Assembly (NCBI RefSeq): GCF_022347545.1
Contig: NZ_JAKREW010000012.1
Location: forward strand, 62,001 to 126,000
Reading direction: 5' to 3'
Source: Terribium retamae
GTDB lineage: Bacteria; Pseudomonadota; Alphaproteobacteria; Rhizobiales; Rhizobiaceae
DNA: 64,000 nt
Within the stretch, counting starts at the first letter, position 1. Each line of letters starts with the position of its first letter. Positions 51,610 through 61,353 of this stretch are shown here, in pieces. Under the pieces are notes generated by a model. That model was not told the DNA's origin, searched no databases, and was given only the letters and a program-made list of their open reading frames with translations. The translations under genes were made by a program, and so were the position numbers.

Positions 51610-52926
51610 ATGTCATCAGAAATGTTGGGCCGCCTCTCGCCGCAAACAGGAGCCTGCGCCCTGGAAAATGCTTCTGCCGACGCTGCCGCACCGCGGTTCG
51701 CTGCCGGCCATCGCTGGAAGGTGCTGGGAGTCGGGGTCGCCGCCAATGCCTGCTTCTCGATGATCTTCGCCGGCCTGCCAAGCACGGCCGTGACGATGCG
51801 AGCCGATTATCACCTTTCCAATTCCAACCTTGGACTGGTGCTGGGCTGTCTTGGCCTTGGTGTCGCTCTCAGCGAACTGCCCTGGGGTTTGCTCACCGAT
51901 CGCTGGGGCGATCGCCGCGTCCTGCTGGCCGGGCTTGGCTCGCTGGTGGTTTGGCTTGCAATGATGCTCGTTTTGCTCGTGCCGTCGCAGGCCGGCACCC
52001 CGACTGTTCTTTTCCTTGCCGCCAACCTGCTTGTCGTCGGCTTGCTCGGCGGCAGCGTCAACGGCTCCAGCGGCCGGGCGATCATGGCCTGGTTCGACGA
52101 AGGAGAGCGTGGCCTCGCCATGAGCATCCGCCAGACCGCCATCCCGCTCGGTGGCGGTCTCGGCGCCCTGGTGTTGCCGTCGCTCGCTGAAGGACTTGGC
52201 TTCGCGGCAGTCTACGCGGTCTTAGGGGTGACTGCCGCGGTCTGCTCGTTCTTCACCTGGCTTTGGCTGCATGAGCCGCAATCGCATCGGGCCGCGAGGC
52301 CGGTATTGTCGGCCGTCAAGGCAGGCGCCGGCCCATTGCGTAGTGTCGCCATCTGGCGCCTCGCAATCGCCATCGGAATTCTTTGCTTTCCACAGGTGGC
52401 GGTGCTGACCTTCACCACGGTCTTCCTGCATGACTTCGCCGGCATCGGCACACTGATCACCAGTGCGGCCCTGGCCGCCGTGCAGATCGGGGCGATGGTG
52501 ATGCGTGTCTGGAGCGGGCGCTGGACCGACCGCCATCGCAACCGCCGCGCCTACCTGCGTTTCTGTGCCCTGTTGAGCGGGATTTCATTTGCGGTTCTGG
52601 CGCTGCTTGTCACGCTCTCGGGCATTGCGCCGGTCGGGAGCACGGCGCTTCCGGTCGCTCTTGTCTTCATGCTGGTGTTTGCCGGCATCAGCGTTTCCTC
52701 ATGGCATGGCGTTGCCTATGCCGAAATCGCTACGCTGGCCGGCGCCCAACGTGCGGGGAGTGCGCTTGGGCTTGCCAACACACTGGTCTTTGTCGGTTTC
52801 TTCCTGGTGCCGTTGTCGATCCCTCATCTTCTTGCGGCAACATCGTGGGTCGGCATCTGGATGGCTGCCGCGGCATGCGCGCTGGTTGCCTGGCCAATCC
52901 TGCTCAAACCCGAACCTCAGGGTTGA
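51610..52926 (+). CDS. MFS transporter
   Basis: 438 residues from ATG 51610 with AAGG upstream; the frame opens earlier at 51418 and 51550 but those residues overlap the regulatory region. Twelve hydrophobic segments, with GLGVALSELPWGLLTDRWGDRRVLLAGL, the A-motif between helices 2 and 3, and WMAAAACALVAWPILL at the end. The N-terminal 40 residues are hydrophilic. It is divergent from the LysR regulator. Substrate is unknown. Confidence 0.87.
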   Translation: MSSEMLGRLSPQTGACALENASADAAAPRFAAGHRWKVLGVGVAANACFSMIFAGLPSTAVTMRADYHLSNSNLGLVLGCLGLGVALSELPWGLLTDRWGDRRVLLAGLGSLVVWLAMMLVLLVPSQAGTPTVLFLAANLLVVGLLGGSVNGSSGRAIMAWFDEGERGLAMSIRQTAIPLGGGLGALVLPSLAEGLGFAAVYAVLGVTAAVCSFFTWLWLHEPQSHRAARPVLSAVKAGAGPLRSVAIWRLAIAIGILCFPQVAVLTFTTVFLHDFAGIGTLITSAALAAVQIGAMVMRVWSGRWTDRHRNRRAYLRFCALLSGISFAVLALLVTLSGIAPVGSTALPVALVFMLVFAGISVSSWHGVAYAEIATLAGAQRAGSALGLANTLVFVGFFLVPLSIPHLLAATSWVGIWMAAAACALVAWPILLKPEPQG

Positions 52927-53046
52927 GGCATCGCACAGGAGAGAAGTCTCGCTTTTAGACAGCTGTGCGCCGGGTCGTTAACCGACCATCAAGGTTAATG
53001 CTTCATTTTGCTTCCAGTGGGTTTGATCAGCGTCCTGGAGAGTTCC

Positions 53047-54234
53047 GTGCATCGACGATTCGCAAAGCGGCTTCTCGCCGCCGCCGGTGACCGTAAACAT
53101 TCTCTCCTGCCGACACTCGCCGTTGGCCTGGGTATTTGGGTCGGCTTTCCGACAACTGTCGCCTATTCGGACATGACCAGCCTGATTTCAGGTCTCGGAT
53201 CCTCCAATGCCCGGTGGAACGCCTACGTGCAGAAGGCTGCCGCCGGTTCCATTCATGCCGCCGAACTGCCCTTCGTCGACAAGGATGCGATAACCGGATC
53301 ACTCGCAGGTTCCGGCGTCAGTCTGCCTGGTGTTGGCACGGTCGCCTTCAGCGGCAAGGTCGCAAAGACAGGACAGGTCTCCGACGAAGCTCGCATTCAG
53401 CGCGCCGACAAGAAAGGCCGGATCGTCAAGATCGCGCCAGTCGCGCCGCCGAAGAACTTTTCCGCCGGGTCGATTTTCCAGCGCACGTCGTCGCTGCTTC
53501 GTCCAAGCCTGGATAGCGGCCTGAAGCTCGCTTTTGCCAAGCCGGACATCAAGGGCAAGGAAGTCCAGATCGCATCCGCCTTCCATCTGCGTGAGGAAAA
53601 GAAGAAGGACGATGGCGTGTCGTCGATGTTGGCGAGCCTCGTCACCAACGACAAAGCCGATATCCTTGCCACTGCCTATGCGCCCGCGGAGCCGGATTAT
53701 GCAAAGGCGTCGCCTTTCGAGGTCTTGCTGCAGGACGAAAAGCCGAGTGGTGGCCGGTTCATTCCGCCGCTGGGTAAAGGCGATCATGCCTGGATGCAGA
53801 CCCCGCTGCCAGCATCGGTCTTCTCCAAGGCGGAGCAGAAGTGCCTCGCCAACGGCATCTATTTCGAAGCACGCAGCGAATCGCTGCGGGGGCAGGCGGC
53901 CGTCGCCCAGGTTATCCTGAACCGCGTGCGCAATCCCGCCTATCCGAAGTCAATCTGTGGCGTCGTCTACCAGAATGACGACTGGCTGAATCGCTGTCAG
54001 TTTTCCTTCGCCTGCGACGGTCGTCGCAAACGCATCACGGAACCGCAGAACTACAAGATCGCGCAGGAAATCGGCATGGCGGTCACCGCAGGCAAGATCT
54101 TCCTGCCCGAAGTCGGCTCCTCGACGCACTATTATGCCGCCTATGTCAGCCCTGGTTGGGCGCGGGCGATGAAGAAGATGACGAGGATCGGCCTGCACAT
54201 CTTCTATCGCACCTATGGCGGTGGCTGGAGCTGA
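53047..54234 (+). CDS. SleB/CwlJ-type cell wall hydrolase
   Basis: 395 residues from a GTG with GGAGAG 6 bases upstream; a TTG at 53008 is the alternative. An N-terminal hydrophobic segment (LLPTLAVGLGIWVGFPTTVAY) acts as signal or anchor. The C-terminal about 130 residues are the Hydrolase_2 domain: YFEARSESLRGQAAVAQVILNRV with the catalytic Glu, CQFSFACDGR, and TGKIFLPEVGSSTHYYA-like end. The central about 200 residues are low-complexity and unassigned. Family members cleave peptidoglycan; in Gram-negatives the role is wall remodelling. Confidence 0.87.
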   Translation: MHRRFAKRLLAAAGDRKHSLLPTLAVGLGIWVGFPTTVAYSDMTSLISGLGSSNARWNAYVQKAAAGSIHAAELPFVDKDAITGSLAGSGVSLPGVGTVAFSGKVAKTGQVSDEARIQRADKKGRIVKIAPVAPPKNFSAGSIFQRTSSLLRPSLDSGLKLAFAKPDIKGKEVQIASAFHLREEKKKDDGVSSMLASLVTNDKADILATAYAPAEPDYAKASPFEVLLQDEKPSGGRFIPPLGKGDHAWMQTPLPASVFSKAEQKCLANGIYFEARSESLRGQAAVAQVILNRVRNPAYPKSICGVVYQNDDWLNRCQFSFACDGRRKRITEPQNYKIAQEIGMAVTAGKIFLPEVGSSTHYYAAYVSPGWARAMKKMTRIGLHIFYRTYGGGWS

Positions 54235-54461
54235 CCGGCGCAAGCCCGAGTTCCGCCTGTCGAGGGGGTAGATTCTCTCCCTTGCCTGTCCACTTCATGC
54301 CGGGCACGATGTCGCACTTGCTTAACTAGCTGATTTTTCAACGGAAAATACTTGCCGACAAAGCTTCCCCCTCGGCTTGACGGGCGGAAGGCCTCTAACT
54401 ATGTTGCCCGCGACTTGAAAGCGGGCGAACGGCGACGTTTTGGCCGGGCAGGGAGGTTGCG

Positions 54462-54857
54462 ATGGCCGACAAGAACAGGCCAGACGGAACCGGACGGACA
54501 GGCGGCGATAACAAGCCGGGCTTTCACGACGACGATCTTGAGCGCCGCCGGCGCGCGCTTGAAGCAGGTCTTGCGACAAGGCGCACGGACAGGGGCCAGG
54601 GGGAAGAAGCGGCGAATGCCGGCCGTACCAGCGGGTATGGTCAGGCTTTCAAGCTGTCGAGCGAGTTCATTGCCGGCATAGCCGTCGGCACAGGGCTTGG
54701 CTGGATGGTCGATCGTCTGGCGGGTTCATCGCCCTGGGGGTTGATCGTTGGCTTGCTGCTCGGGTTCGGAGCCGGCATATTGAATGTGCTGCGTTCTGCG
54801 GGGGCTGTCGCTGAGTTCGGGCAGGGCACTAAAGGTCCGAACGAACCGAAGAAATGA
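54462..54857 (+). CDS. atpI: ATP synthase assembly protein I
   Basis: 131 residues, start preceded by GGGAGG. The first about 55 residues are charged; then two transmembrane segments (SEFIAGIAVGTGLGWMVDRL and PWGLIVGLLLGFGAGILNVLR) typical of AtpI/AtpZ. It helps assemble the c-ring. It is the first gene of the F0 operon I-a-c-b'-b. Confidence 0.93.
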   Translation: MADKNRPDGTGRTGGDNKPGFHDDDLERRRRALEAGLATRRTDRGQGEEAANAGRTSGYGQAFKLSSEFIAGIAVGTGLGWMVDRLAGSSPWGLIVGLLLGFGAGILNVLRSAGAVAEFGQGTKGPNEPKK

Positions 54858-54925
54858 AGTGCGGCCTCGTATCGAAGCCGGAATGAACGCAAAAAGCCTG
54901 AAATGGCTTTCGAGAGGGTTAGAAA

Positions 54926-55690
54926 GTGGCAGCAGCTGACAAGGTCGATCCGATCCATCAGTTCCACATCAACAACATCATTCCGCTGAATATCGGCGGC
55001 TATGATGTTTCCTTCACCAATTCCGCGCTGTTCATGGTCGTCACCGTGGTGCTGGCGTCGGGTTTCCTTCTCCTGACCACCTCCGGTCGCGCGCTGATCC
55101 CGACCCGTCTGCAGTCGGTTTCGGAAATGTCCTACGAATTCGTCGCCTCGATGCTGCGCGATTCCGCCGGCTCGCACGGCATGAAGTTCTTTCCGCTGGT
55201 GTTCTCGCTGTTCATGTTCGTGCTGACCGCGAACCTGCTCGGCCTGTTCCCTTACTTCTTTACGGTCACAACCCACATCATCGTCACCTTCGCGCTCGCG
55301 GCCTTGGTCATCTGCACGGTGATCCTGTACGGCTTCTACAAGCACGGCCTCGGCTTCTTGAAGCTGTTCGTGCCGAGCGGCGTGCCGGCTGTGCTGTTGC
55401 CGCTGGTGGTCGCGATCGAGGTCATCTCGTTCCTCTCGCGCCCGATCAGCTTGTCGGTTCGTCTTTTCGCCAACATGCTGGCCGGTCACATCACGCTGAA
55501 GGTCTTTGCCGGCTTCGTGGTGACACTGACCTCCATGGGGGCTGTCGGCATTGCCGGCGCGGTGCTGCCGCTGATCATGACGGTCGCCATTACCGCGCTC
55601 GAAATCCTGGTCGCTTTCCTGCAGGCTTACGTCTTCGCGGTGCTGACCTGCATGTATCTCAACGATGCCGTCCATCCGGGCGGACACTAG
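54926..55690 (+). CDS. atpB: F0F1 ATP synthase subunit a
   Basis: 254 residues from a GTG start (GAGAGGG upstream). Five to six transmembrane helices; the essential proton-path Arg is in [20 protein letters not shown] near residue 178. It forms the proton half-channels against the c-ring in the inner membrane. It follows atpI by 68 bases. Confidence 0.96.
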   Translation: MAAADKVDPIHQFHINNIIPLNIGGYDVSFTNSALFMVVTVVLASGFLLLTTSGRALIPTRLQSVSEMSYEFVASMLRDSAGSHGMKFFPLVFSLFMFVLTANLLGLFPYFFTVTTHIIVTFALAALVICTVILYGFYKHGLGFLKLFVPSGVPAVLLPLVVAIEVISFLSRPISLSVRLFANMLAGHITLKVFAGFVVTLTSMGAVGIAGAVLPLIMTVAITALEILVAFLQAYVFAVLTCMYLNDAVHPGGH

Positions 55691-55754
55691 CGAATACCCG
55701 GCGTAACCCGCCGGCCAATCCAAGCAATCCAGATTCATCAAGGAGTTAATTGAA

Positions 55755-55979
55755 ATGGACGCTGAAGCCGCAAAGTTCATCGGTGCTGGTATCGCTTGCC
55801 TCGGCATGGGCGGCGCAGGCATCGGCCTCGGCAATATCTTCGGCAGCTACCTGGCTGGCGCTCTGCGTAACCCGTCGGCTGCTGACGGCCAGTTCGGCCG
55901 CCTGATTTTCGGCTTCGCCGTGACGGAAGCTCTGGGCATCTTCTCGCTGCTCATCGCTCTGCTGGCGCTGTTCGGCTGA
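55755..55979 (+). CDS. atpE: F0F1 ATP synthase subunit c
   Basis: 74-residue hairpin of two helices. The glycine-rich [10 protein letters not shown] at 17-26 in helix 1, the polar loop RNPSAADGQ, and the proton-carrying carboxylate E58 (FAVTEALG) in helix 2 are all present. Good GGAGTTA-type ribosome site. Forms the rotating c-ring. Confidence 0.97.
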   Translation: MDAEAAKFIGAGIACLGMGGAGIGLGNIFGSYLAGALRNPSAADGQFGRLIFGFAVTEALGIFSLLIALLALFG

Positions 55980-56096
55980 TACAAACCTGATGCCGGGCCG
56001 GCGGCTTTTTCGGCTGCCGGCCTGATTTTCAGGCCAGCCGGCCGGGATGCTCCGTTGCCGGCATGATTTCTAGGCCAGAATGACAGGAACCACGAG

Positions 56097-56696
56097 ATGT
56101 TCGTGACACCAGCTTATGCTGAAGAGGCCGCGCCTGCCGCTGCCGGCGACCATGCCGCGCAAGGCGAGACGCACGCCGGAACCGAAGTGCCAGCCGAAGG
56201 CGGCCATGGCGGAAATACCTTCCCGCCTTTCGATCCAGCCACCTTCTCCTCGCAGCTGTTCTGGCTGGTGATTACATTTGGCCTGTTCTACATCTTCCTG
56301 AAGAAGGTCGTGATGCCGCGTCTTGGCGGCATCCTTGAAGTGCGCTCCAATCGCATCGCCCAGGATCTCGATCAGGCTGCCAAGCTGAAGAGCGAGGCGG
56401 ATGCCGCGGTTGCTGCTTACGAGCAGGAGCTGGCTGAGGCCAAGGCCAACGCCAACACCATTGGCCAGAAGTCCCGCGACGAAGCAAAGGCGGAAGCTGA
56501 GACGGCTCGTAAGAGCGTCGAAGCTGGCCTCGAGAAGAAGCTGGCCGAAGCCGAAGAGCGCATCACCGCTATCAAGACAAGCGCCATGAAGGATGTCGGC
56601 TCGATCGCCGAGACGACCGCCTCCGCCATTCTCGAAAGTCTCGTCGGCAAGGCCGACAAGGCCGAAGTGGCTGCCGCTGTCAAAGCCGCTCGCTGA
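56097..56696 (+). CDS. F0F1 ATP synthase subunit b' (b-prime)
   Basis: 199 residues. N-terminal low-complexity Ala/Gly/Glu-rich segment, then one transmembrane helix (SSQLFWLVITFGLFYIFLKK) and a long charged coiled coil. The divergent length and N-terminus identify it as the b' copy found in alphaproteobacteria and photosynthetic bacteria. Its stop is 11 bases before the b gene. Confidence 0.92.
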   Translation: MFVTPAYAEEAAPAAAGDHAAQGETHAGTEVPAEGGHGGNTFPPFDPATFSSQLFWLVITFGLFYIFLKKVVMPRLGGILEVRSNRIAQDLDQAAKLKSEADAAVAAYEQELAEAKANANTIGQKSRDEAKAEAETARKSVEAGLEKKLAEAEERITAIKTSAMKDVGSIAETTASAILESLVGKADKAEVAAAVKAAR

Positions 56697-56707
56697 GGAG
56701 ACACGTC

Positions 56708-57199
56708 ATGGACGCCACATCTCTCGCGACAGTCTGGGCAACGATTTCGCTGTTCATCCTGCTCGGTGCCATGATCTACCTCAAGGTTCCGGGTACGCTG
56801 GCCAAGTCGCTGGATTCTCGCGCCGACAAGATCCGCTCCGAACTGGAAGAAGCCCGCAAGCTGCGTGAAGAAGCCCAGGCGCTGCTGGCTGAATATCAGA
56901 AGAAGCGCAAGGAAGCCGAGAAGGAAGCCGCCGAAATCGTGGAGGCCGCCAAGCGTGAAGCCAAGGCCTTCGCCGAGGAAGCCCACAAGAAGACCGAGGA
57001 TTATGTCTCGCGCCGCACGGCGGTGGCTGAGCAGAAGATCGGTCAGGCTGAGCGTGAAGCGATTGCCGAGGTTCGTGCCAGCGCGGTTGACCTGGCGGTT
57101 GAAGCTGCCCGCACCGTTCTCGCCGGCAAGGTTGACGCCAAGGCCGCCGCGGATCTCTTCAAGACCTCGCTGCAGGACGTGAAATCGAAGCTCAATTGA
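56708..57199 (+). CDS. atpF: F0F1 ATP synthase subunit b
   Basis: 163 residues with an N-terminal membrane helix (WATISLFILLGAMIYLKVPGTL) and a long coiled coil rich in A/E/K/R. Pairs with b' to make the peripheral stalk. It is the last gene of the F0 cluster; the F1 genes are not in the window, in line with separate F0 and F1 operons in alphaproteobacteria. Confidence 0.95.
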   Translation: MDATSLATVWATISLFILLGAMIYLKVPGTLAKSLDSRADKIRSELEEARKLREEAQALLAEYQKKRKEAEKEAAEIVEAAKREAKAFAEEAHKKTEDYVSRRTAVAEQKIGQAEREAIAEVRASAVDLAVEAARTVLAGKVDAKAAADLFKTSLQDVKSKLN

Positions 57200-57222
57200 G
57201 TTTGTAAGGTGTTATTGATTTG

Positions 57223-57252
57223 AAAAGCCGCCGGGGAAACCCGGTGGCTTTT
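57223..57252 (+). terminator. Terminator of the F0 operon
   Basis: 13-bp stem (57223-57235 with 57240-57252, one G-T pair) capped by a GAAA tetraloop, ending in a T-run. It follows the atpF stop by 23 bases. Confidence 0.87.
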
Positions 57253-57301
57253 CTTTATGTCTCGTCGGGCACGTCGTTGGACGGATGCCAAAAAATGAGA
57301 T

Positions 57302-57322
57302 GGCGAGCCTCGAAGGTCGCAC
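57302..57322. repeat. Fragment of the palindromic intergenic repeat
   Basis: Matches the right terminal repeat of copies at 37480-37696 and 41799-42011 (ggcgagcctcgaaggtcgca) with a single mismatch. No other part of the element is seen, so it is a solo end, possibly a relic. Confidence 0.6.
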
Positions 57323-57362
57323 CAAGGGTGCCCGTCGATCAATGCCCTTCAGTCCTCGACCG

Positions 57363-58019
57363 TCACGCGTCCAGGCGAAATGGCGCAAATGAGACCCGGT
57401 GCAGGCGTTGCAGGGGGCCGTGCGTCGCAATGGCAGAGCGGTGGCGTGCCGTCGCATAGCCCATATGCACTTCGAAGCCATAATGCTCGTGACGTCGGCC
57501 GCAGCCAGCCATCATGCGGTCCCGCATGACCTTGGCTACGATCGAGGCGGCAGCGATTGATTGCGAGCGCTGATCGCCTTTGATCAGGGCCCGCCCTTCG
57601 CAAGGCAAACCTGGTGGAATGTCGCGGCCATCGGCCAGCGCGAGTTTTGGTCGTACCGAAAGCCCGTTGAGCGCCCGGCACATCGCCTCGAGACTCGCCC
57701 GCAGGATATTGGAGCCGTCTATGCCTTCGGCACAGATCGAGGCCATGCCGATTGCCTGGGCCTTGGCCAGGATCACCTCGAACAGCGCCTCGCGTTGCGC
57801 CAAGGTCAGCCGTTTGGAATCGTCAAGCCCCTCGGGGATATCCTTGGGATTGAGCACCACCGCGGCGGCAACAACGGGGCCTGCGAGGGGGCCACGCCCC
57901 GCCTCGTCCATGCCGGCGACGGGCCAGAGGCCTTGCGCGATAGCCTTCTTCTCGATCGAGAAGTCCGGCTTTTCGACGATTTCAAACAAGAGCGGAGAAT
58001 CGGGACGCATGCGAGCCAT
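57363..58019 (-). CDS. rnhB: Ribonuclease HII
   Basis: 218 residues from ATG 58019; a GTG 75 bases upstream is open but gives a non-homologous extension. Catalytic Asp and Glu are in [16 protein letters not shown] near residues 38-39; [16 protein letters not shown] and the late KVMRDRMM with AIATHGPLQ complete the acidic site. It removes RNA from RNA-DNA hybrids and misincorporated ribonucleotides. Confidence 0.94.
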   Translation of the reverse strand: MARMRPDSPLLFEIVEKPDFSIEKKAIAQGLWPVAGMDEAGRGPLAGPVVAAAVVLNPKDIPEGLDDSKRLTLAQREALFEVILAKAQAIGMASICAEGIDGSNILRASLEAMCRALNGLSVRPKLALADGRDIPPGLPCEGRALIKGDQRSQSIAAASIVAKVMRDRMMAGCGRRHEHYGFEVHMGYATARHRSAIATHGPLQRLHRVSFAPFRLDA

Positions 58020-58161
58020 AATACGGCGAAAACTCGCACCAGTCCCGATTCTCCGCAAGCCCTCAGGCCAGTCGGGGTAACTGGCGGAGGGCACCGTCAG
58101 ACGGCCGGGGGACAGGGCCGGACGGGATCTGTTGCCCAGGCAGGACTAGCCTGGCTGGGGG

Positions 58162-59367
58162 CTACAGCAGCGTCAACTGCTCGAAGGGGCGTGCGGCCGG
58201 AACGAACTGGTCCGTCCTCAATTGCCGCCGCTCGAGATTGAGGCCCAGCCGCTTTGCTGCGATCTCGAAGCGCCTGCCGATCTGCCAGGCATAGGGGCCG
58301 GCACCTTTCATGCGCTTACCCCATTCGGAATCATAATCCTTACCGTCACGCATCGATCGGATCAGAGACATCACGTGTCGGTAGCGATCGGGATAGTGAC
58401 GCAGCAGCCAATCCTTGAAGATTGGGCTGACTTCCAAAGGCAGGCGCAGCACCACGTAACCGGCTTCCCGTGCTCCGGCCGCATAGGCGGAATCGAGGAT
58501 GCGCTCGATCTCGGGATCGGTGAGGCCGGGAACGATCGGCGCCACCATCACGGAAGCCGGAATGCCGGCATCCGACAGTTGCCGGATCGCCTCCAGCCGC
58601 TTGGTCGGTGTCGAGGCGCGTGGCTCCATGGTGCGGGCGAGCATGCGGTCCATCGTCGTCACGGATAGCGCGACCTTTGCCAGACCGCGCTCGGCCATGC
58701 GCGACAGGATGTCGATGTCACGCGTCACCAGCGCTGACTTGGTGACGATCCCGACGGGGTGTCCGCGCGCTTCCAGCACTTCGAGGATCTCGCGCATGAT
58801 GCGGTATTGCCGCTCTATCGGCTGGTAAGGATCGGTGTTTGTGCCGATCGCGATGGTGCGAGGTTGATAGCCTTCCTTCGACAACTCCTTGTCGAGCAGG
58901 CGCGCCGCATCGGGCTTCGCAAACAGCTTGGCTTCGAAGTCGAGCCCGGCCGAAAGGCCCATGAAAGCGTGGGTGGGCCTTGCAAAGCAATAGACGCAGC
59001 CATGCTCGCAACCGCGGTAGGGATTGATCGAGCGGTCGAAGGAGATGTCGGGAGACTCGTTGCGCGTGATGATGGTGCGCGGTTTTTCCACCTGCACTTC
59101 CGTCTTGAACGGTGGCAGCTCTTCCAGCGATTCCCAGCCGTCGTCGAAGACATGGCGGCTGACCGGCTCGAAACGGCCGGACGGATTGATGCCCGCCGAT
59201 CGGCCGCGGTTGCGTTCTGGACGCACGCGCATGCCGCTCTGCTCCATGATGGCGTTCGCCATCTCGGCCCGTCCTGCTCCGAAAGCGGCAATGTCGGCAC
59301 GCACAACCTGTTCCATCTTGGCTCTTTCCCAGGGGCTTTCTGCGGGGCGTCGAATCGCTGTCCTCAT
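58162..59367 (-). CDS. Radical SAM protein (PA0069/SPL-like family)
   Basis: 401 residues from ATG 59367, with AGGA about 8 bases upstream; 12 more residues are possible. The 4Fe-4S cluster motif CEHGCVYC gives C120, C124, C127, preceded by SINPYRGC. Downstream GTNTDPYQPIERQYRIMREILE and AKVALSVTTMDRMLARTMEPRASTP resemble the DNA-repair lyase (SplB) superfamily. Family members are common next to rnhB in alphaproteobacteria. The substrate is unknown. Confidence 0.87.
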   Translation of the reverse strand: MRTAIRRPAESPWERAKMEQVVRADIAAFGAGRAEMANAIMEQSGMRVRPERNRGRSAGINPSGRFEPVSRHVFDDGWESLEELPPFKTEVQVEKPRTIITRNESPDISFDRSINPYRGCEHGCVYCFARPTHAFMGLSAGLDFEAKLFAKPDAARLLDKELSKEGYQPRTIAIGTNTDPYQPIERQYRIMREILEVLEARGHPVGIVTKSALVTRDIDILSRMAERGLAKVALSVTTMDRMLARTMEPRASTPTKRLEAIRQLSDAGIPASVMVAPIVPGLTDPEIERILDSAYAAGAREAGYVVLRLPLEVSPIFKDWLLRHYPDRYRHVMSLIRSMRDGKDYDSEWGKRMKGAGPYAWQIGRRFEIAAKRLGLNLERRQLRTDQFVPAARPFEQLTLL

Positions 59368-59462
59368 GAAATTATTCCTATCCGCATTCTTAGAACAAAG
59401 CAAGAACTTACGCTGTGCGAAGAAGGCTGGTGTCCGTCGCCGCTTTCCGCTATTCGGCAGGA

Positions 59463-59969
59463 ATGCTGAGCGTCCTGATCGAAACGCGGAATGACGAAGA
59501 GGGATTGGCGCGCACTCTGGCTTCGCTCGTCGGGGGCGTCGTCGAAGGCATGGTGCGCGAAGTGATCGTGTGCGATCTGGGCTCGACCGACCAGACCGCC
59601 AAGGTGGCCGAGCACGCCGGCTGCCGCTATCTGACGGCGGGAGGGATAGGCGCCGGCATCACTGCAGCCAAGGGGGATTGGGTGCTGGTTTTGGAGCCGG
59701 GGGCGAGGCTTGTCGAAGGCTGGGCAGACGTGGTCGCCGACCATATCGCACACTCCGGCAAGCCGGCGCGGTTTTCACCGGCTCGCGGCGCGCGCAAGCC
59801 CTGGTTCCGAACGCTGTTCTCTCGACGGAATCTTACCGCCAACGGCCTTGTCATAAGCCGTAAACAGGTGGTTGCGTCACAAGGAATGGCAAGTGGCCTG
59901 CAAGCGTTCGCCGCAGGTATACGGACGGTGTCGCTCCCGGCGGATATTTGGCCGGCTCCCGGCCGCTAG
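59463..59969 (+). CDS. Small GT-A-like glycosyltransferase family protein
   Basis: 168 residues from ATG 59463. The GT2 nucleotide-sugar segment is MLSVLIETRNDEEGLARTLASL and EVIVCDLGSTDQTAKVAEHAGC; the acidic motif follows at LVLEPGARL. The protein is short and ends before an acceptor domain, so it may be a nucleotide-binding remnant or a partner subunit. Other starts at 59415 and 59430 have poor ribosome sites. It is divergent from the radical SAM gene and ends 13 bases before the LacI gene on the other strand. Confidence 0.72.
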   Translation: MLSVLIETRNDEEGLARTLASLVGGVVEGMVREVIVCDLGSTDQTAKVAEHAGCRYLTAGGIGAGITAAKGDWVLVLEPGARLVEGWADVVADHIAHSGKPARFSPARGARKPWFRTLFSRRNLTANGLVISRKQVVASQGMASGLQAFAAGIRTVSLPADIWPAPGR

Positions 59970-59981
59970 AGGCGTTCGGAG

Positions 59982-61010
59982 TCACGATCCCGCCGGAGCG
60001 CCGGCGATCGAGGCTCTGACAACCAGGTCGACGGGCCACACTTCACCGCGTGCACCATCCTCCAGGCCTGATAACCGCGCAATCAGCCGCTCCGCCACTC
60101 TGGCACCGGCGGCACGGATCGAGGAGCGGGTGGTCGACAGCGGAACAGAGAAGTTCTCGGGCTTGAGCCAGGAAAAGACGTCGTCATGGGCAATCAGCGA
60201 CAGGTCGCCTGGTATGGTGAGGCCGAGTTCGCGAACGGCGCGCACCACGCCCAGCGCCATGATCAGGCTGGAGCAAAGGATCGCCGTCGGGGCGCTGCTG
60301 CCCTCCAGAACACGCCTCGCTGCCCGATATCCGTTCTCCTCCGTCATGACGGTCGAGGAAACCTGGTCGTCGGGCAAGGCAAGCCCGTTGCCTGCCAGCG
60401 CGCGCCGTACGCCGCGCTCGCGATGGATGGCAAAGGTCTCTCTTTCGTCGCCGTTGATCAGCGCGATACGCCTATGACCGAGTTGGATCATCAGCCGTGT
60501 TGCTTCTTGAAAGGCGCCTTCATTGTCTATGTCGAGATAGGGATAGTCGAAATCGAAGCCGTCGCTGCGCCCGTGCACCAGGAAGGGCAGGCCGAGCGTG
60601 TCGAGCAAGGCGACGCGGCTATCCTGCGGGCGGGGCGAGGAAACATAAACGGCATCCACCTGCTTGTTGGCAACGATACGTCGGTAGGTGGTCTCCTGTT
60701 CCTCCGCGTCGGCGGGCGACAATACGAGGTCGAGTTCATGCGCGCGAGCATAGTCCCCCAGTCCGGACAGGAACTCGACGAAATGCGGATCGATGTCGAC
60801 TGCCGAGCCGGTCGGCAGCACATAGCCGATCATGCCGGTTTTGCCGGTGGCCAGCCGGCGCGCGGAAGGATTGGGACGATAGCCGTGGCGCTTGGCGGCA
60901 TCGACGACACGCCGGCGCGTTTCCTCATTGACTTCGGGATAACCGTTCAGCGCGCGGCTTACCGTGGTCTGAGAAAGTTGCAGCATGTGCGAGAGCTGCT
61001 TGAGATTCAA
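59982..61010 (-). CDS. aglR: LacI-family regulator of the alpha-glucoside operon (AglR-like)
   Basis: 342 residues starting at TTG 61010, supported by GGGAG six bases upstream. The LacI headpiece MLQLSQTTVSRALNGYPEVNEETRRRVVDAAKRHGY and the RLATGKTGMIGYVLP hinge precede the sugar-binding core. It is divergent from the aglE-aglF-aglG operon; the palindrome caaagcgctttg at 61233-61244 and a related core aagcgctt just 14 bases upstream of its own start are candidate operators. Confidence 0.87.
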   Translation of the reverse strand: MNLKQLSHMLQLSQTTVSRALNGYPEVNEETRRRVVDAAKRHGYRPNPSARRLATGKTGMIGYVLPTGSAVDIDPHFVEFLSGLGDYARAHELDLVLSPADAEEQETTYRRIVANKQVDAVYVSSPRPQDSRVALLDTLGLPFLVHGRSDGFDFDYPYLDIDNEGAFQEATRLMIQLGHRRIALINGDERETFAIHRERGVRRALAGNGLALPDDQVSSTVMTEENGYRAARRVLEGSSAPTAILCSSLIMALGVVRAVRELGLTIPGDLSLIAHDDVFSWLKPENFSVPLSTTRSSIRAAGARVAERLIARLSGLEDGARGEVWPVDLVVRASIAGAPAGS

Positions 61011-61020
61011 TTCAGTCTCC

Positions 61021-61030
61021 CAAAGCGCTT
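61021..61030. promoter_or_regulatory. LacI operator-like core near aglR
   Basis: caaagcgctt contains the same aagcgctt palindromic core as the site at 61233-61244. It overlaps the aglR leader and would fit autorepression. Confidence 0.35.
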
Positions 61031-61232
61031 GGAGGCCCTCTTTCCCTTGGTCGCCAAGCTTCTTGAAAGAACTACATTAGGTGCAAGTGATGCGACTTTG
61101 AAGCGAATTTGCTGCTGCAGCGCCGAAAAAGCATGCTGCGTTGCGATTTTCACGCCGTGTTTCATTCATTTAAATCGATTAATTAGGCCCGCCCTTGACT
61201 CTTTGCGAATTCGATGGCGAGATATGCGAAGC

Positions 61233-61244
61233 CAAAGCGCTTTG
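61233..61244. promoter_or_regulatory. LacI operator candidate upstream of aglE
   Basis: Perfect 12-bp palindrome caaagcgctttg about 110 bases upstream of aglE. LacI-family operators have a central CG (ag-CG-ct) like this; the divergent LacI-type gene is the likely binder. Confidence 0.55.
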
Positions 61245-61353
61245 AATGCCGGTTTCGGAAGGTTGCAGACACTTCCGCGCTCGGGCACAGTCAGGTGATG
61301 TCGGCGGCGGAATGGAGGTTCCGCCGGTATCCGATCCAGAGGGAGGATTGCAG

